Assembly: GCA_905182475.1 (NCBI GenBank)
Contig: CAJJBR010000081.1
Location: forward strand, 1 to 49,032
Length of the DNA stretch: 49,032 nucleotides
DNA from: Akkermansiaceae bacterium
Lineage (GTDB): Bacteria; Verrucomicrobiota; Verrucomicrobiia; Verrucomicrobiales; Akkermansiaceae
Direction of reading: 5' to 3'
Position 1 is the stretch's first letter. Each line of letters opens with the position of its first letter. This document shows, in pieces, positions 9,223-17,502 of this stretch. The notes beneath the pieces are model-generated. The model did not search any database, was not told the DNA's origin, and was given only the letters and a program-made list of their open reading frames with translations. The translations under genes and the position numbers were made by a program.

Positions 9223-9293
9223 AGCCTTATAGTGTAATGGTAACACTCCGGATTTTGATTCCGTCATTCTAGGTTCGAGCCCTAGTAAGGCTA
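9223..9293 (+). tRNA. tRNA-Gln (anticodon TTG)
   Basis: A 71-nt cloverleaf. The acceptor stem AGCCTTA (9223-9229) pairs with TAAGGCT (9286-9292), with discriminator A9293. The D-arm TAGTGTAATGGTAAC is typical of bacterial tRNA-Gln. The anticodon TTG is at 9255-9257 in a TTTTGAT loop, and the T-arm reads TAGGTTCGAGCCCTA. The CCA end is not encoded. Confidence 0.95.
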
Positions 9294-9356
9294 CTCTCTT
9301 GTTTTTGCTAGCTAGCTTGAGCGGTTACTCCGTCACTACAACTTCCCGGTATTTCC

Positions 9357-10532
9357 GTGAGACTCATAGCCGCAACGCCCATTGCTTTCCTGGTATTTTC
9401 CCACGCCGTATCCGCATCTCCTTCCGGAGATTGGTGCGAAACACTCAAAGCATCTACCTCTTATCTGTATGAGGATGCGGAAAACACGATCATCCAATCA
9501 TTCAAAATCGGAAACCGACTCCACTGGCAGGCCTATCATCTTAACGGAAAAGATCAGGCTGGAAATTCGTTCCACCACTCGGACAACGAGTTCCGCCGCT
9601 TCCGACCCAGCACAAAAATCGCGTTTCTTCGCTACTTCACCCTCGATCTGTCGGCCAACCTCGTCAGCGATCGGCACTTCGCCAAAGGGGAAACCGACTG
9701 GCAGTTTCAGAATTACGGCAAGTCCATCCTTACCTTTGATATCCGCAATCTGTTCGAGATTTCTGACTTCGACAAACTAGCCTTCAGCTACGGACGACAA
9801 AAACTCTCCGTCACCTACGAGGGAATGCAGTCATCGGATCGCTTCATTACCATCGAGCGTTCGGCCACTGCAAACATGCTTTCCGGAGGAAGGTATCCAA
9901 CGGGCCTGAACTTGGCGGTGGGAAAGATGCCCTGGCTCCTGAACTTTGGGATCTATAACGGCATCGATGAGAAATCTCTCGAAGCCTCGCACGAAGGACT
10001 CGCCTATTTCGTTTCGTTCGACTACCAACTCTCCGATTCTTGGGCACTCCGAACCGATGTAATCGTGAACAATCTTTCCGAAACACATCAGAATATTTTC
10101 ACCTACGATTGGGGCGGATCGATCAACCTGATCTACGATAAGGAGTCCTTCGGACTTCTTGCCACACTGGCACTGGCAGACAATGGCAGCCAGCCTGCCG
10201 GGCGAGGCGGAGACTACTACGGCATCGTGATCATGCCGTGGATATGGATTATTCCGGAGAAGACCCAGCTCGTATTCCAATACAACCGGTTGGAATCATC
10301 TCAGCCCGCAGCGATCCGAGCAAACACCCGCTACTTGGCGGGTAGTCAGGCTTTTGCACCAGTAAATTCCGGTCGTGGCGACCAGCTAGACACGTTTTAT
10401 CTCGGTATCAACCAATACCTCTGCAGCAAAAAACTAAGGCTAATGGTTGGTGCCGAATACGACATACTTCGAACACCCGGAGGTCACGTAGAAACACTGA
10501 CCACCTCTATGGCCATCCGCCTGTCGTTTTAG
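9357..10532 (+). CDS. OprO/OprP-family (phosphate-selective type) outer-membrane porin
   Basis: A 391-residue protein with a signal peptide (cut near SHAVSA, residue 20) followed by alternating amphipathic strands. It ends in phenylalanine (AIRLSF), as outer-membrane beta-barrels do. Blocks such as NEFRRFRPSTKIAFLRYFTLD and FGIYNG resemble the phosphate-selective porin O/P family. The start is GTG at 9357; no better ATG precedes the signal peptide. It ends one base before the convergent coxB stop. Substrate selectivity cannot be inferred from sequence; phosphate is only the family label. Confidence 0.75.
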   Translation: MRLIAATPIAFLVFSHAVSASPSGDWCETLKASTSYLYEDAENTIIQSFKIGNRLHWQAYHLNGKDQAGNSFHHSDNEFRRFRPSTKIAFLRYFTLDLSANLVSDRHFAKGETDWQFQNYGKSILTFDIRNLFEISDFDKLAFSYGRQKLSVTYEGMQSSDRFITIERSATANMLSGGRYPTGLNLAVGKMPWLLNFGIYNGIDEKSLEASHEGLAYFVSFDYQLSDSWALRTDVIVNNLSETHQNIFTYDWGGSINLIYDKESFGLLATLALADNGSQPAGRGGDYYGIVIMPWIWIIPEKTQLVFQYNRLESSQPAAIRANTRYLAGSQAFAPVNSGRGDQLDTFYLGINQYLCSKKLRLMVGAEYDILRTPGGHVETLTTSMAIRLSF

Positions 10533-11327
10533 TTACTCTTCCAGCAGAGCGGTTTGCCCGGAATCCTTCTTCTGAGCTTCAAGCGCAGTCTCGGACTGGG
10601 CGATAGCCCATGAGTTGTAATCCTTCTGCGGTACAACTTCCATGGTTCCGATCATGTTTGCGTGGCCTTCGCCGCAAAGCTGGGCGCAGACGACCGAGGT
10701 TTCCATGACTTTTACCGGAGTGAACCACATCGCGATCTCTTTACCGGGAATCGCATCCTGCTGGATACGCATTGGCACGATTGCGTAGTTATGGATCACG
10801 TCCTTGGTGCCGATGTTGAGGACAGTAGGGCGGTCAACAGGGAGTTTTAAAACAGGAGCAACGAAGTCATCGTATGCGTTTGGATCAGTATAGTCGATAC
10901 CCAGATCGTTTGTTCCGCTGATGAGAGCTGCATCGGTACGACCAAATTTTCCATCAAGACCAGGGTAATGATAAGTCCAGCCAAACTGCCAGCCGACCAC
11001 GCGGACACGGACGGGATCCATTTCCTGAACAGTCTCCCAGTCGTCGACTCGCTGTTGCCAGAGAGGAAACGCAAAACCGAGAAGCAGAACTGCCTCAATG
11101 ATAATCACCGCAACCTCCATGTGGCTGGAAAGATGGCTCCTTACACCGTCATAGGATGCTTTTGGATTCCGCTTGTGCCAAAATTTCCAAAGGCAGACAA
11201 AGAAGAAGGCCGTCCAGCCCACGAACAGGGCAAGCATGAACCAGTGAACAACGACGATGAGGTGATCGACGTGGCCGCCGTGAGCGGAGTAGTTTTCGGG
11301 GAGTCCGAGTAATTCTGCGAAGGTCAT
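10533..11327 (-). CDS. coxB: cytochrome c oxidase subunit II
   Basis: A 264-residue subunit with two transmembrane helices (about 21-48 and 69-92) and a periplasmic cupredoxin domain. The CuA ligands are intact: His179 (VIHNYAIVP), Cys214 and Cys218 with Glu220, His222 and Met225 (VVCAQLCGEGHANM). The aromatic electron-entry block VGWQFGWTYHYPG is present. It has no fused cytochrome c domain, so it is the aa3 rather than caa3 type; separate cytochromes c upstream in the operon may deliver electrons. It is the last gene of the ACIII-oxidase operon, placed after subunits I, III and IV, which is unusual because coxB normally comes first. Confidence 0.95.
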   Translation of the reverse strand: MTFAELLGLPENYSAHGGHVDHLIVVVHWFMLALFVGWTAFFFVCLWKFWHKRNPKASYDGVRSHLSSHMEVAVIIIEAVLLLGFAFPLWQQRVDDWETVQEMDPVRVRVVGWQFGWTYHYPGLDGKFGRTDAALISGTNDLGIDYTDPNAYDDFVAPVLKLPVDRPTVLNIGTKDVIHNYAIVPMRIQQDAIPGKEIAMWFTPVKVMETSVVCAQLCGEGHANMIGTMEVVPQKDYNSWAIAQSETALEAQKKDSGQTALLEE

Positions 11328-11358
11328 TTGGATAGATTCTGAAAGGCTGAAAATGCGG

Positions 11359-11562
11359 TTAGTTAGTGACGTAGTCGTCGCACAATTCTGGGTCGAGATT
11401 GGCCTGCTCCCTGCGGGCCAGACGGATCATGAAGAAAGCCACTCCACTGAGGACGGAGAGAATGACGACAAGGAGGAAAAAGATCGAGTAACCGATCGAA
11501 TCCCCTGACGCTTCAAAATTGACAGCGCATGTGGAGCAAGCGAGTTGATTGAGGAAATTCAT
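11359..11562 (-). CDS. small one-helix membrane protein of the oxidase operon
   Basis: A 67-residue protein with one strong transmembrane helix (about residues 24-50, IGYSIFFLLVVILSVLSGVA). The N-terminal part has two cysteines (LACSTCAVNF) and the tail is charged. It lies between the subunit IV-side genes and coxB, with 31 bp to coxB and 7 bp from the next small gene. The Cys-x-x-Cys could bind metal or form a disulfide. The position argues for an accessory or assembly role in the oxidase; this is inference. I do not recognise a named family. Confidence 0.6.
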   Translation of the reverse strand: MNFLNQLACSTCAVNFEASGDSIGYSIFFLLVVILSVLSGVAFFMIRLARREQANLDPELCDDYVTN

Positions 11563-11569
11563 GACAGGA

Positions 11570-11770
11570 TTAGAGGTGGAGTTGATTGGCTTTTTTCCGG
11601 AAATAGAAAGCGTATACAGGCATCAGCAGCAGGCCGATCGCTCCTACCACACCGAAGGCTGTCGCCATTCCTGAGGGCTCTGGAGCCAGCACGAATGCCC
11701 ACACAATCAGGAACGCGCAGAGAAGAGTGCAAACGGTGATGAATACGATGTGGAAGCTACGGAGTGACAT
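11570..11770 (-). CDS. small two-helix membrane protein of the oxidase operon
   Basis: A 66-residue protein with two hydrophobic segments (about 8-28 and 35-57) and a basic tail (FRKKANQ). No named family is recognised. It starts 6 bp after the subunit IV gene and is followed by another tiny membrane protein gene, so it is translated as part of the oxidase operon. It may be a small structural subunit of the oxidase or supercomplex. Confidence 0.6.
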   Translation of the reverse strand: MSLRSFHIVFITVCTLLCAFLIVWAFVLAPEPSGMATAFGVVGAIGLLLMPVYAFYFRKKANQLHL

Positions 11771-11776
11771 GGCTGC

Positions 11777-12124
11777 TTATTTGTAGAAGAGGTAATCGTG
11801 GATCGGATCCCTGTAGGCAAGTGCCAGAAGGAGCGCCATCCATGTAACGAAGATAAGACCGGCACCGAAAATCCAATAGATGGCTTTTTTTTCGTGGTTC
11901 AAGTGCATGAAGATCACCGCAACGAGAGTCGCTTTAGTGCTGGCGATCAAAAGGCCGATAATTGCATCCCATTTGTCGAAGCCGTGTTCGCCCACGTCTA
12001 ACCAGTAAAGAAATTCAGGTGGGGATGCCACGACAACTGTGAGAACGGTACCAACAAGGAGTGCACCGAAGACGGCTAAATAGGTCTTCTTTGACTTCTG
12101 GAGTGCTTCAATGGAATCTGCCAT
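11777..12124 (-). CDS. cytochrome c oxidase subunit IV (prokaryotic type)
   Basis: A 115-residue membrane protein with three helices. The block LLIASTKATLVAVIFMHLNHEKKAIYW is cut here to its key residues: K in helix 2, then FMHL, as in the COX4/CtaF-type subunits (...KA.LV..FMHL). The start is ATG 12124 (MADSIEALQK); the longer open frame to 12235 would only add antisense-like sequence overlapping coxC. The gene lies 43 bp downstream of coxC. Confidence 0.85.
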   Translation of the reverse strand: MADSIEALQKSKKTYLAVFGALLVGTVLTVVVASPPEFLYWLDVGEHGFDKWDAIIGLLIASTKATLVAVIFMHLNHEKKAIYWIFGAGLIFVTWMALLLALAYRDPIHDYLFYK

Positions 12125-12167
12125 TTCGGAGTAATTTGTAGTTTTAAAATATGAGGAAATACCCTGA

Positions 12168-13844
12168 TTACATGAGGTAAAGGATAGGGAAAGCGAAGAT
12201 CCAGATAAGGTCAACAAAGTGCCAGAACAGGCCACCGACCTCTACCCGGTTGGTTAGCCACTCGGGATTCTCAAGATACATTTTCCGCCCGAAGAGCAAG
12301 TAGTAGGCAAGAACAAGGGCACCACCGATCACGTGCAGACCGTGAAGTCCGGTGATCGTGAAATAGATTGCATAGTAGGTGTTCCAAGCGGGTGAGAACT
12401 TCGCGGCGTGGCGGATCTCTTCACGGGGAATTGAGAGGTGTGGGAAGGTCTCCTCACCCCGCGCTTTGTAGTTGGGGCCCAGGAACTCTTCCTTAAAAGC
12501 ATCAACCCCACCGACACTGACATTCTTAGTTTCCTCGCCCATCTTGGCGAAATCCTTCCATCCCATACGGTAGAGTTCCTTATGGGTTAGGACACGTTTT
12601 GGAATATCTGTCTCTTTTCCATTTTTGCCCTCTTCGAAACCGTAACGGTCGTTGAGTTCTTTCTGTCTGCTTTCGTTGCGCTTGAGATGCCAAGCCCATG
12701 CATCTCTGACGAACTTATTGCTCTTCATCAGCCAAGAATTCTCAATCGCAGATTCCGGTGAAATCCCCTTCTCTTCCGCTTTCATTACCAGCCATTGGAA
12801 ATCGATGGCATCAACATTGTGGAAGACCATCGGACTTTCTTCGAGCTTCCCGGTAATTACCGTATCATCACGGAGGCGGGAGGAAGTTTCACCCTCCTGG
12901 ATATTGCGGGGTTTAAAAAGTAGCTCTGCGCCACCCTCAGCAACAAAGGTAGCAGAGGCTACCTCCGTGAGGAGTTCGTGCCCGATGGCATCCATATCGA
13001 TGTTCACACCGGTAGCGACTTCCCATCCTCTTTTGCCAGGATTCTCTTTTTTGGCGATAACCCATTCGCTACGAAGCGCTTCGGTGCGGATCACGCCATT
13101 GTGGGCGCGTGCTTTGAGATACTCTTTCTTGAGTGATTGAAGCAGTTCTACGGAAAGCTCAGTTCCCTTTTTAGCGAGGATCTTAGGTTGCCTTTTTTCA
13201 GACTTGGAAGAGGCAGGCTTAGTAAAAGCCTCAACATCCTCCTCGAGGATGTAGGTGACATTCTGGTGCTTGGCCTCAGAAAGGATTTCCTCTACCCATG
13301 ACTTATAGAAGCGGTTTACGCTGAAGGTCAATTTCTCCGACTTCACTCGGATCATGTTCTCTTCGATCTTGTGACCGTTATGGTTTTTTTCGTAATCGTC
13401 GGGATTGGGGTGATGCTTATCGGCACCTTCCTTAAGTTCATACCCGAGGTGGCCTTCGATAACGGAATAGTCATCAAGGCGCACCGCTTGGTGATGGAGC
13501 TTCACGTTATACTCGACACCTTTCAGAACCATGAAAAGCGCGGCGCATGCCACTGTGATACCCATATAGATCTGAAATTTACGCCACTCGCGCATTTTCA
13601 AAGCCACCCATGCGAATACAACGGTGACCGATGATCCGATGAGGACGAAAGTGTTGATCAGACCCGGAAGGACGGGAAGCGTCCGCTCGGGCCACGGGTA
13701 ATCCGCCCCCATGCGCAAGTAAACGTATGCGGAGAAGAATCCACCGAAGAGCATGACCTCGGAGGCGAGGAACAGCCAGATGGCGATCTTCGAGTTGATC
13801 AGGCCCGTGTCTTTACGGGGAGTTACAATATATGGGATTTCCAT
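12168..13844 (-). CDS. coxC: cytochrome c oxidase subunit III with a large internal insertion
   Basis: The protein has 558 residues, whereas five-helix bacterial subunit III is about 190-200. The canonical parts are intact: helices at about 19-44, 57-83 and 90-110 at the N terminus, KGVEYNVKLHH after helix 3, and the C-terminal FTITGLHGLHVIGGA and VGGLFWHFVDLIWIFAFP blocks after residue 485. Between them, roughly residues 117-484 form a hydrophilic, charged insertion with no recognisable domain, no heme motif and no strong membrane segment. The reading frame is unbroken. Without the insertion the length would be normal. The role of the insertion is unknown; it may form contacts with ACIII or the CcoN/O-like pair. 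Confidence 0.9.
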   Translation of the reverse strand: MEIPYIVTPRKDTGLINSKIAIWLFLASEVMLFGGFFSAYVYLRMGADYPWPERTLPVLPGLINTFVLIGSSVTVVFAWVALKMREWRKFQIYMGITVACAALFMVLKGVEYNVKLHHQAVRLDDYSVIEGHLGYELKEGADKHHPNPDDYEKNHNGHKIEENMIRVKSEKLTFSVNRFYKSWVEEILSEAKHQNVTYILEEDVEAFTKPASSKSEKRQPKILAKKGTELSVELLQSLKKEYLKARAHNGVIRTEALRSEWVIAKKENPGKRGWEVATGVNIDMDAIGHELLTEVASATFVAEGGAELLFKPRNIQEGETSSRLRDDTVITGKLEESPMVFHNVDAIDFQWLVMKAEEKGISPESAIENSWLMKSNKFVRDAWAWHLKRNESRQKELNDRYGFEEGKNGKETDIPKRVLTHKELYRMGWKDFAKMGEETKNVSVGGVDAFKEEFLGPNYKARGEETFPHLSIPREEIRHAAKFSPAWNTYYAIYFTITGLHGLHVIGGALVLAYYLLFGRKMYLENPEWLTNRVEVGGLFWHFVDLIWIFAFPILYLM

Positions 13845-13860
13845 TTCTAAAAGTTGGCTA

Positions 13861-13896
13861 GTGTTCAGTTCTCAGTTTTCAGGGGAAGACTGAACG
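13861..13896. repeat. word-like spacer repeat between coxA and coxC
   Basis: The 52-bp coxA-coxC gap reads on the plus strand GTTCAGTTCTCAGTTTTCAG and then GACTGAACGTT, near-repeats of a CAGTT/ACTGA word. The same word family appears at 36534-36570. It is not coding and has no obvious secondary structure. Confidence 0.4.
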
Positions 13897-15801
13897 TTAA
13901 AGAGTTTCTTCCTTATCCTTGGTGCTGGCGATTACGGGTTCCTCAGTTCGCTTCTTCGGAGCCTCCCACTGAGGGAAGTAATCCTTGTCGCAATCAGGAC
14001 GGGAATATTCGTATGGTCCGCGATAGACCGCGACATCGTAAGTGAAATTGCCGTGACCCGGAGGCGTCGGTGTTGACCACTCAAGTGTGGTGCCGCCCCA
14101 TGGGTTGTCGCTCTCGACCTTACGACCGGCTTTCCATGCGAGCAGGACATTGATGATGAAAGGGATCTGTGCAATTGCCAGTGCCCACGCACCCATCGAC
14201 ATCACGATGTTCAGGTCGATGCTTTCACGGACGATCTGTCCGAACACGTTGGATCCGTCGGCGGCCTTTTCGAGATAAGCGTCGCCACCGTTGTACCAGC
14301 GACGATGGAAGCCAGACATACCTTGGATGAGCATCGGGAAGAAGATGATGTTCATGCACACGAGACTTGGCCAGAAGTGAAGGTGGCCGAGGATGTTGTT
14401 CATGTAGCGCCCGGTGATCTTCGGATACCAGTGGTAAACACCGGCGAAGAGGCCGAAGAGAATGCCCGGCGCAACCACGTAATGGAAGTGGCCGATCACG
14501 TAGTAGGTATCGTGTAGGTGTAGTCCGACTAAGTTGAAGGCGAGTGGTAGACCGGTGAGTCCGCCAATACCAAACATCGGGATGAAAGCACATGCCCAGA
14601 GCATCGGAACCGTGAAGCGGATGGAACCGCCCCATAGGGATATCAACATCGCGGTGATAATGATGACCGATGGAATCGAGATCAGCACCGTCGTCGTCTG
14701 GAAGAAGGTGGAAACTCCAGCACCCATGCCGGTCATATACATGTGGTGTGCCCATACGATGAAGGAGAGAAATCCGAGGATGAGTACGGAATAGACCATC
14801 GACTTGTAGCCCCAGAGCGGCTTGCGAGTGTTAACTGGAATAATTTCTGCAACACAGGCGATCGCAGGGAGGAGGAGCACATAAACCTCCGGGTGGCCGA
14901 GGAACCAGAAAAGGTGCTGGAAGAGCAGTGGCGAACCGCCGCCAGACAGATCAGCAAGACCTTCTGTTTTCGTAAAGAGACCGGAAGGCATGAAAAAGGA
15001 CGAGTGCCCCACCCTGTCCATGAGCTGCATGATGCCCGCAGCCTCAAGCGGCGGAAATGCGAGAAGGAGAAGGAAACCTGTGACAAGCATCGCCCAGACA
15101 AAGAACGGAAGTCGCATCCAGGTCATCCCTCGTGCACGAAGGTTAATGATCGTTGTAATGAAATTAACCGACCCGAGAAGAGAGGAGGTAATCAGGAGCA
15201 CCAGCCCCAGTAGCCACTGGGTTTGCCCGGCCATCCATTGGTTAACGATCTGCCCGTCGGCAAATCCGGCGAGCGGCGAGTAGTTCGTCCAACCTGATTT
15301 CGCGGCACCGGACTCCATGAAGAAGGAGGCGCACATGGTGACGCCACCGAGGAAATAGACCCAGTAGGAAACCATGTTTAGCTTCGGGAAGGCCATATCG
15401 ACCGCACCGATCTGGAGGGGCGTAATGTAGTTGCCAAAAGCACCGAAACCGAGCGGCACGATACCTAGAAAGACCATGATCGTCCCGTGCATAGCACCGA
15501 ACATGTTGTAGGTCTCACCGGTGACTTTTCCGTCCTGCAGCCAGCGGGCTTTCCAGGTATCGGTGAAAAGGAAGCTCATCCACTCTGGAAGCGGTTGGTG
15601 TGGATACGCGATGCTCCAGCGCATCACCATCATCAGGTAGAAACCGAATGCAAGGAAGAGCATAGCGGTAATGCCATACTGGATGCCGATAGTCTTGTGA
15701 TCGGTTGAAAAGACGTATTTTTTAATCCAGCCGGGATTGTGGTGGTCACCATGATCGTCATGATGGTCGTGGCCGGAATCGGATGCTGCGTGGGCGCTCA
15801 T
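13897..15801 (-). CDS. coxA: cytochrome c oxidase subunit I (aa3-type)
   Basis: A 634-residue, 12-helix heme-copper oxidase catalytic subunit. All redox ligands are present: His105 (FGAMHGTIMVF) and His440 for low-spin heme a, His438 for heme a3 (VIGHFHYVVAPG), and His303, His352 and His353 for CuB (WFLGHPEVYVLLLP, VWAHHMYMTGM). Tyr307 for the His-Tyr crosslink is in place. The N terminus is histidine/aspartate-rich (HDHHDDHGDHH), which may bind metal. This is the only intact oxygen-reducing subunit in the operon, in contrast to the degenerate CcoN-like protein two genes upstream. The C-terminal tail extends into the cytoplasm and is highly charged. Confidence 0.97.
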   Translation of the reverse strand: MSAHAASDSGHDHHDDHGDHHNPGWIKKYVFSTDHKTIGIQYGITAMLFLAFGFYLMMVMRWSIAYPHQPLPEWMSFLFTDTWKARWLQDGKVTGETYNMFGAMHGTIMVFLGIVPLGFGAFGNYITPLQIGAVDMAFPKLNMVSYWVYFLGGVTMCASFFMESGAAKSGWTNYSPLAGFADGQIVNQWMAGQTQWLLGLVLLITSSLLGSVNFITTIINLRARGMTWMRLPFFVWAMLVTGFLLLLAFPPLEAAGIMQLMDRVGHSSFFMPSGLFTKTEGLADLSGGGSPLLFQHLFWFLGHPEVYVLLLPAIACVAEIIPVNTRKPLWGYKSMVYSVLILGFLSFIVWAHHMYMTGMGAGVSTFFQTTTVLISIPSVIIITAMLISLWGGSIRFTVPMLWACAFIPMFGIGGLTGLPLAFNLVGLHLHDTYYVIGHFHYVVAPGILFGLFAGVYHWYPKITGRYMNNILGHLHFWPSLVCMNIIFFPMLIQGMSGFHRRWYNGGDAYLEKAADGSNVFGQIVRESIDLNIVMSMGAWALAIAQIPFIINVLLAWKAGRKVESDNPWGGTTLEWSTPTPPGHGNFTYDVAVYRGPYEYSRPDCDKDYFPQWEAPKKRTEEPVIASTKDKEETL

Positions 15802-15845
15802 AAATAGTGGAAACTTAAAATTCTAAACTTTAAAATGGAATTGGA

Positions 15846-16616
15846 TCACTCGACGGGCTTGAGTGTCGCGGGATTGACCAGGGTCATCGGATCAAGCGCC
15901 TCGCCAGGAAGCATAGTCATGTGGTCGGCGGCGATTTCTTCGGCATTCACCGGCCCACCCTTCGCTCGAGCAGCGGAAAGTTCAAGGGCAGCCTGAGCCA
16001 TTTCCACGGTAACAACGTCACCGCTGGCATTGCCGAAGCTGTTGCGGATATAAGTCATTACACCGGCAAGATCCTCTGCACCCATTCCGGCTCCTTGGGC
16101 GGGCATGATCCCAGCTCCATACACCTTACCAGTACTGGTCGGGCCTTGGAGACCGTTGAGGATCACCATGGCGAGTTTCTGTGTATCACCGGCCACCCAT
16201 TTGGAACCTGCTAGGGAAGGATAGTTCGCACCATCACCTCTTCCGTCGGCACCATGGCAACCGTTGCACTTCGAGTAAATCTTTGCACCTTTGCCGCTGA
16301 ATGCCGCCAGAGCCGTTTTTGCCACCGGGCCTTCATCCCCAGCTCCCGGGGCTTTGCCACGGACGTAGCCTTCCTGGAAAGTGCTGCCATACGAGAAAAG
16401 GGTTCCGGCCTTACCAAGGACTCCCCCTGCGATCAGCAGAACGATTCCGCAAGCAACGATAACCCAAAGCGAGACCGGCTCATGGCCGTTGTCCACGAGA
16501 CGTTCCTCACGAGCTGTGGCTGCAGTTTCACGATCAACGCGGCCGTGGGCCTTGGTGACGTTGATCGACTCGTCGAGGTCGGGTTTGTTGGTCGGTTGCT
16601 GACTTGGCGAAGACAT
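15846..16616 (-). CDS. membrane-anchored monoheme cytochrome c (second copy)
   Basis: A 256-residue protein with one N-terminal transmembrane anchor (about 50-70, SLWVIVACGIVLLIAGGVLG) and a class I cytochrome c domain. The heme site is CNGCH, and MPAQGAGM supplies a distal Met. The block ending LAGVMTYIRNSFGN is shared with the cytochrome c encoded at 19030-19803, so the two are paralogues that bracket the CcoN/CcoO-like pair. The start is ATG 16616 (MSSPSQQPTNK); the longer frame to 16709 only translates AT-rich spacer and the ccoO end. Likely role: electron transfer from ACIII to CuA of the aa3 oxidase. Confidence 0.85.
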   Translation of the reverse strand: MSSPSQQPTNKPDLDESINVTKAHGRVDRETAATAREERLVDNGHEPVSLWVIVACGIVLLIAGGVLGKAGTLFSYGSTFQEGYVRGKAPGAGDEGPVAKTALAAFSGKGAKIYSKCNGCHGADGRGDGANYPSLAGSKWVAGDTQKLAMVILNGLQGPTSTGKVYGAGIMPAQGAGMGAEDLAGVMTYIRNSFGNASGDVVTVEMAQAALELSAARAKGGPVNAEEIAADHMTMLPGEALDPMTLVNPATLKPVE

Positions 16617-16617
16617 T

Positions 16618-16655
16618 GGGAAAGGTGGATGGGAAAATTTAAAATTGGGAATTTG
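16618..16655. repeat. AT-rich word-like spacer (AAATTTAAAATTGGGAATTTGG type)
   Basis: The gap between the CcoO-like gene and the second cytochrome c contains GAAAATTTAAAATTGGG and AATTTGG. Similar AATTT/TTTGAA words occupy the gaps at 15802-15845, 21858-21896, 22455-22500 and 34838-34859, and one lies inside hrpA at 42841-42876. Confidence 0.45.
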
Positions 16656-16656
16656 G

Positions 16657-17481
16657 TTACGAAGCCGAAGCATCTTCTGACGCCGGAGCTGCCTCTTCGG
16701 ATGCCGCATCTTCTGATGTGTCCGCTTCTTCTGTCTTTTCTTCTGCAGGCGCCGCCGACGGGGCTTTTGCTGGAATTGATTCTTCCTCTGCTTCCGGAGA
16801 GAAATCGAGGGATGCAGGAACCGTTTGATCTTTTTTCAAGGAGAGCAAGTAGGAAACCAATGCACGCGCGTCTGGCTTCGGGGAGATCTCGCCTCCATCC
16901 TCACCCTCGAACGGCAGTGATTCATCGGAAGCGATACCCTTGATTTCGGTTTCTTTAAATAGAAACCTAAAGGAAGGACAGCTGGAACTGCGGTGCCGTG
17001 GTTTCCAACGCGGATTGTATAGGTGGCGGTAGAGCCACATCTCCGACTCCATCTCATCAGCGGGAGCATAAAGCGCCTCAACCCGGCGTCCGAGGTTCGA
17101 AAGATCCGGCCCCATGCGCGATACACCGATTTGTGCGAATTTCTCACCTGCGAAGTCGAAAGCATTTGTCTCGCGGCGGGTGTCGCCTCGGTCTTCGTCG
17201 TTCACAAGTCCACCCCAATCAGGACGGAACATGTCGTTTCCAGCGTAGGTGGGCCGGACAAGCTGGGTATGGCAGAGGTAGCAGCCGTTTTCCGCATACA
17301 CTTGTGCGCCGTCTGCGATACGGCCTGCGCGTTTCGGGATATAAACTGCATTCGTCCCTTCCGCTTCGTCCATGGCAATAGGTTCGAGCGAACGCATCTT
17401 GATAAACGGAATGATGATGATGGCCAGCCATGCAACTCCGAAGCTGGCGGAGAGGCCGAGGAAGAAAGTGCGGAAACTCAT
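16657..17481 (-). CDS. ccoO: CcoO-like monoheme cytochrome c subunit with altered distal ligand
   Basis: A 274-residue protein with one N-terminal membrane helix (about 6-27) and a cytochrome c domain. The CcoO signature is clear: ENGCYLCHTQLVRPT (heme Cys67, Cys70, His71), RMGPDLSNLGRR and HLYNPR. Where CcoO proteins have a Met-Pro supplying the distal heme ligand (type SxMPxY), this protein has SSSCPSFRFL with Cys168. Heme ligation may therefore be His/Cys, or the heme may be five-coordinate. The C-terminal 60 residues are a disordered Glu/Ala/Ser/Pro tail. It lies 21 bp downstream of the CcoN-like gene, its expected partner. Confidence 0.8.
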   Translation of the reverse strand: MSFRTFFLGLSASFGVAWLAIIIIPFIKMRSLEPIAMDEAEGTNAVYIPKRAGRIADGAQVYAENGCYLCHTQLVRPTYAGNDMFRPDWGGLVNDEDRGDTRRETNAFDFAGEKFAQIGVSRMGPDLSNLGRRVEALYAPADEMESEMWLYRHLYNPRWKPRHRSSSCPSFRFLFKETEIKGIASDESLPFEGEDGGEISPKPDARALVSYLLSLKKDQTVPASLDFSPEAEEESIPAKAPSAAPAEEKTEEADTSEDAASEEAAPASEDASAS

Positions 17482-17502
17482 GTGGATAGGATGAAAAATG
17501 GA

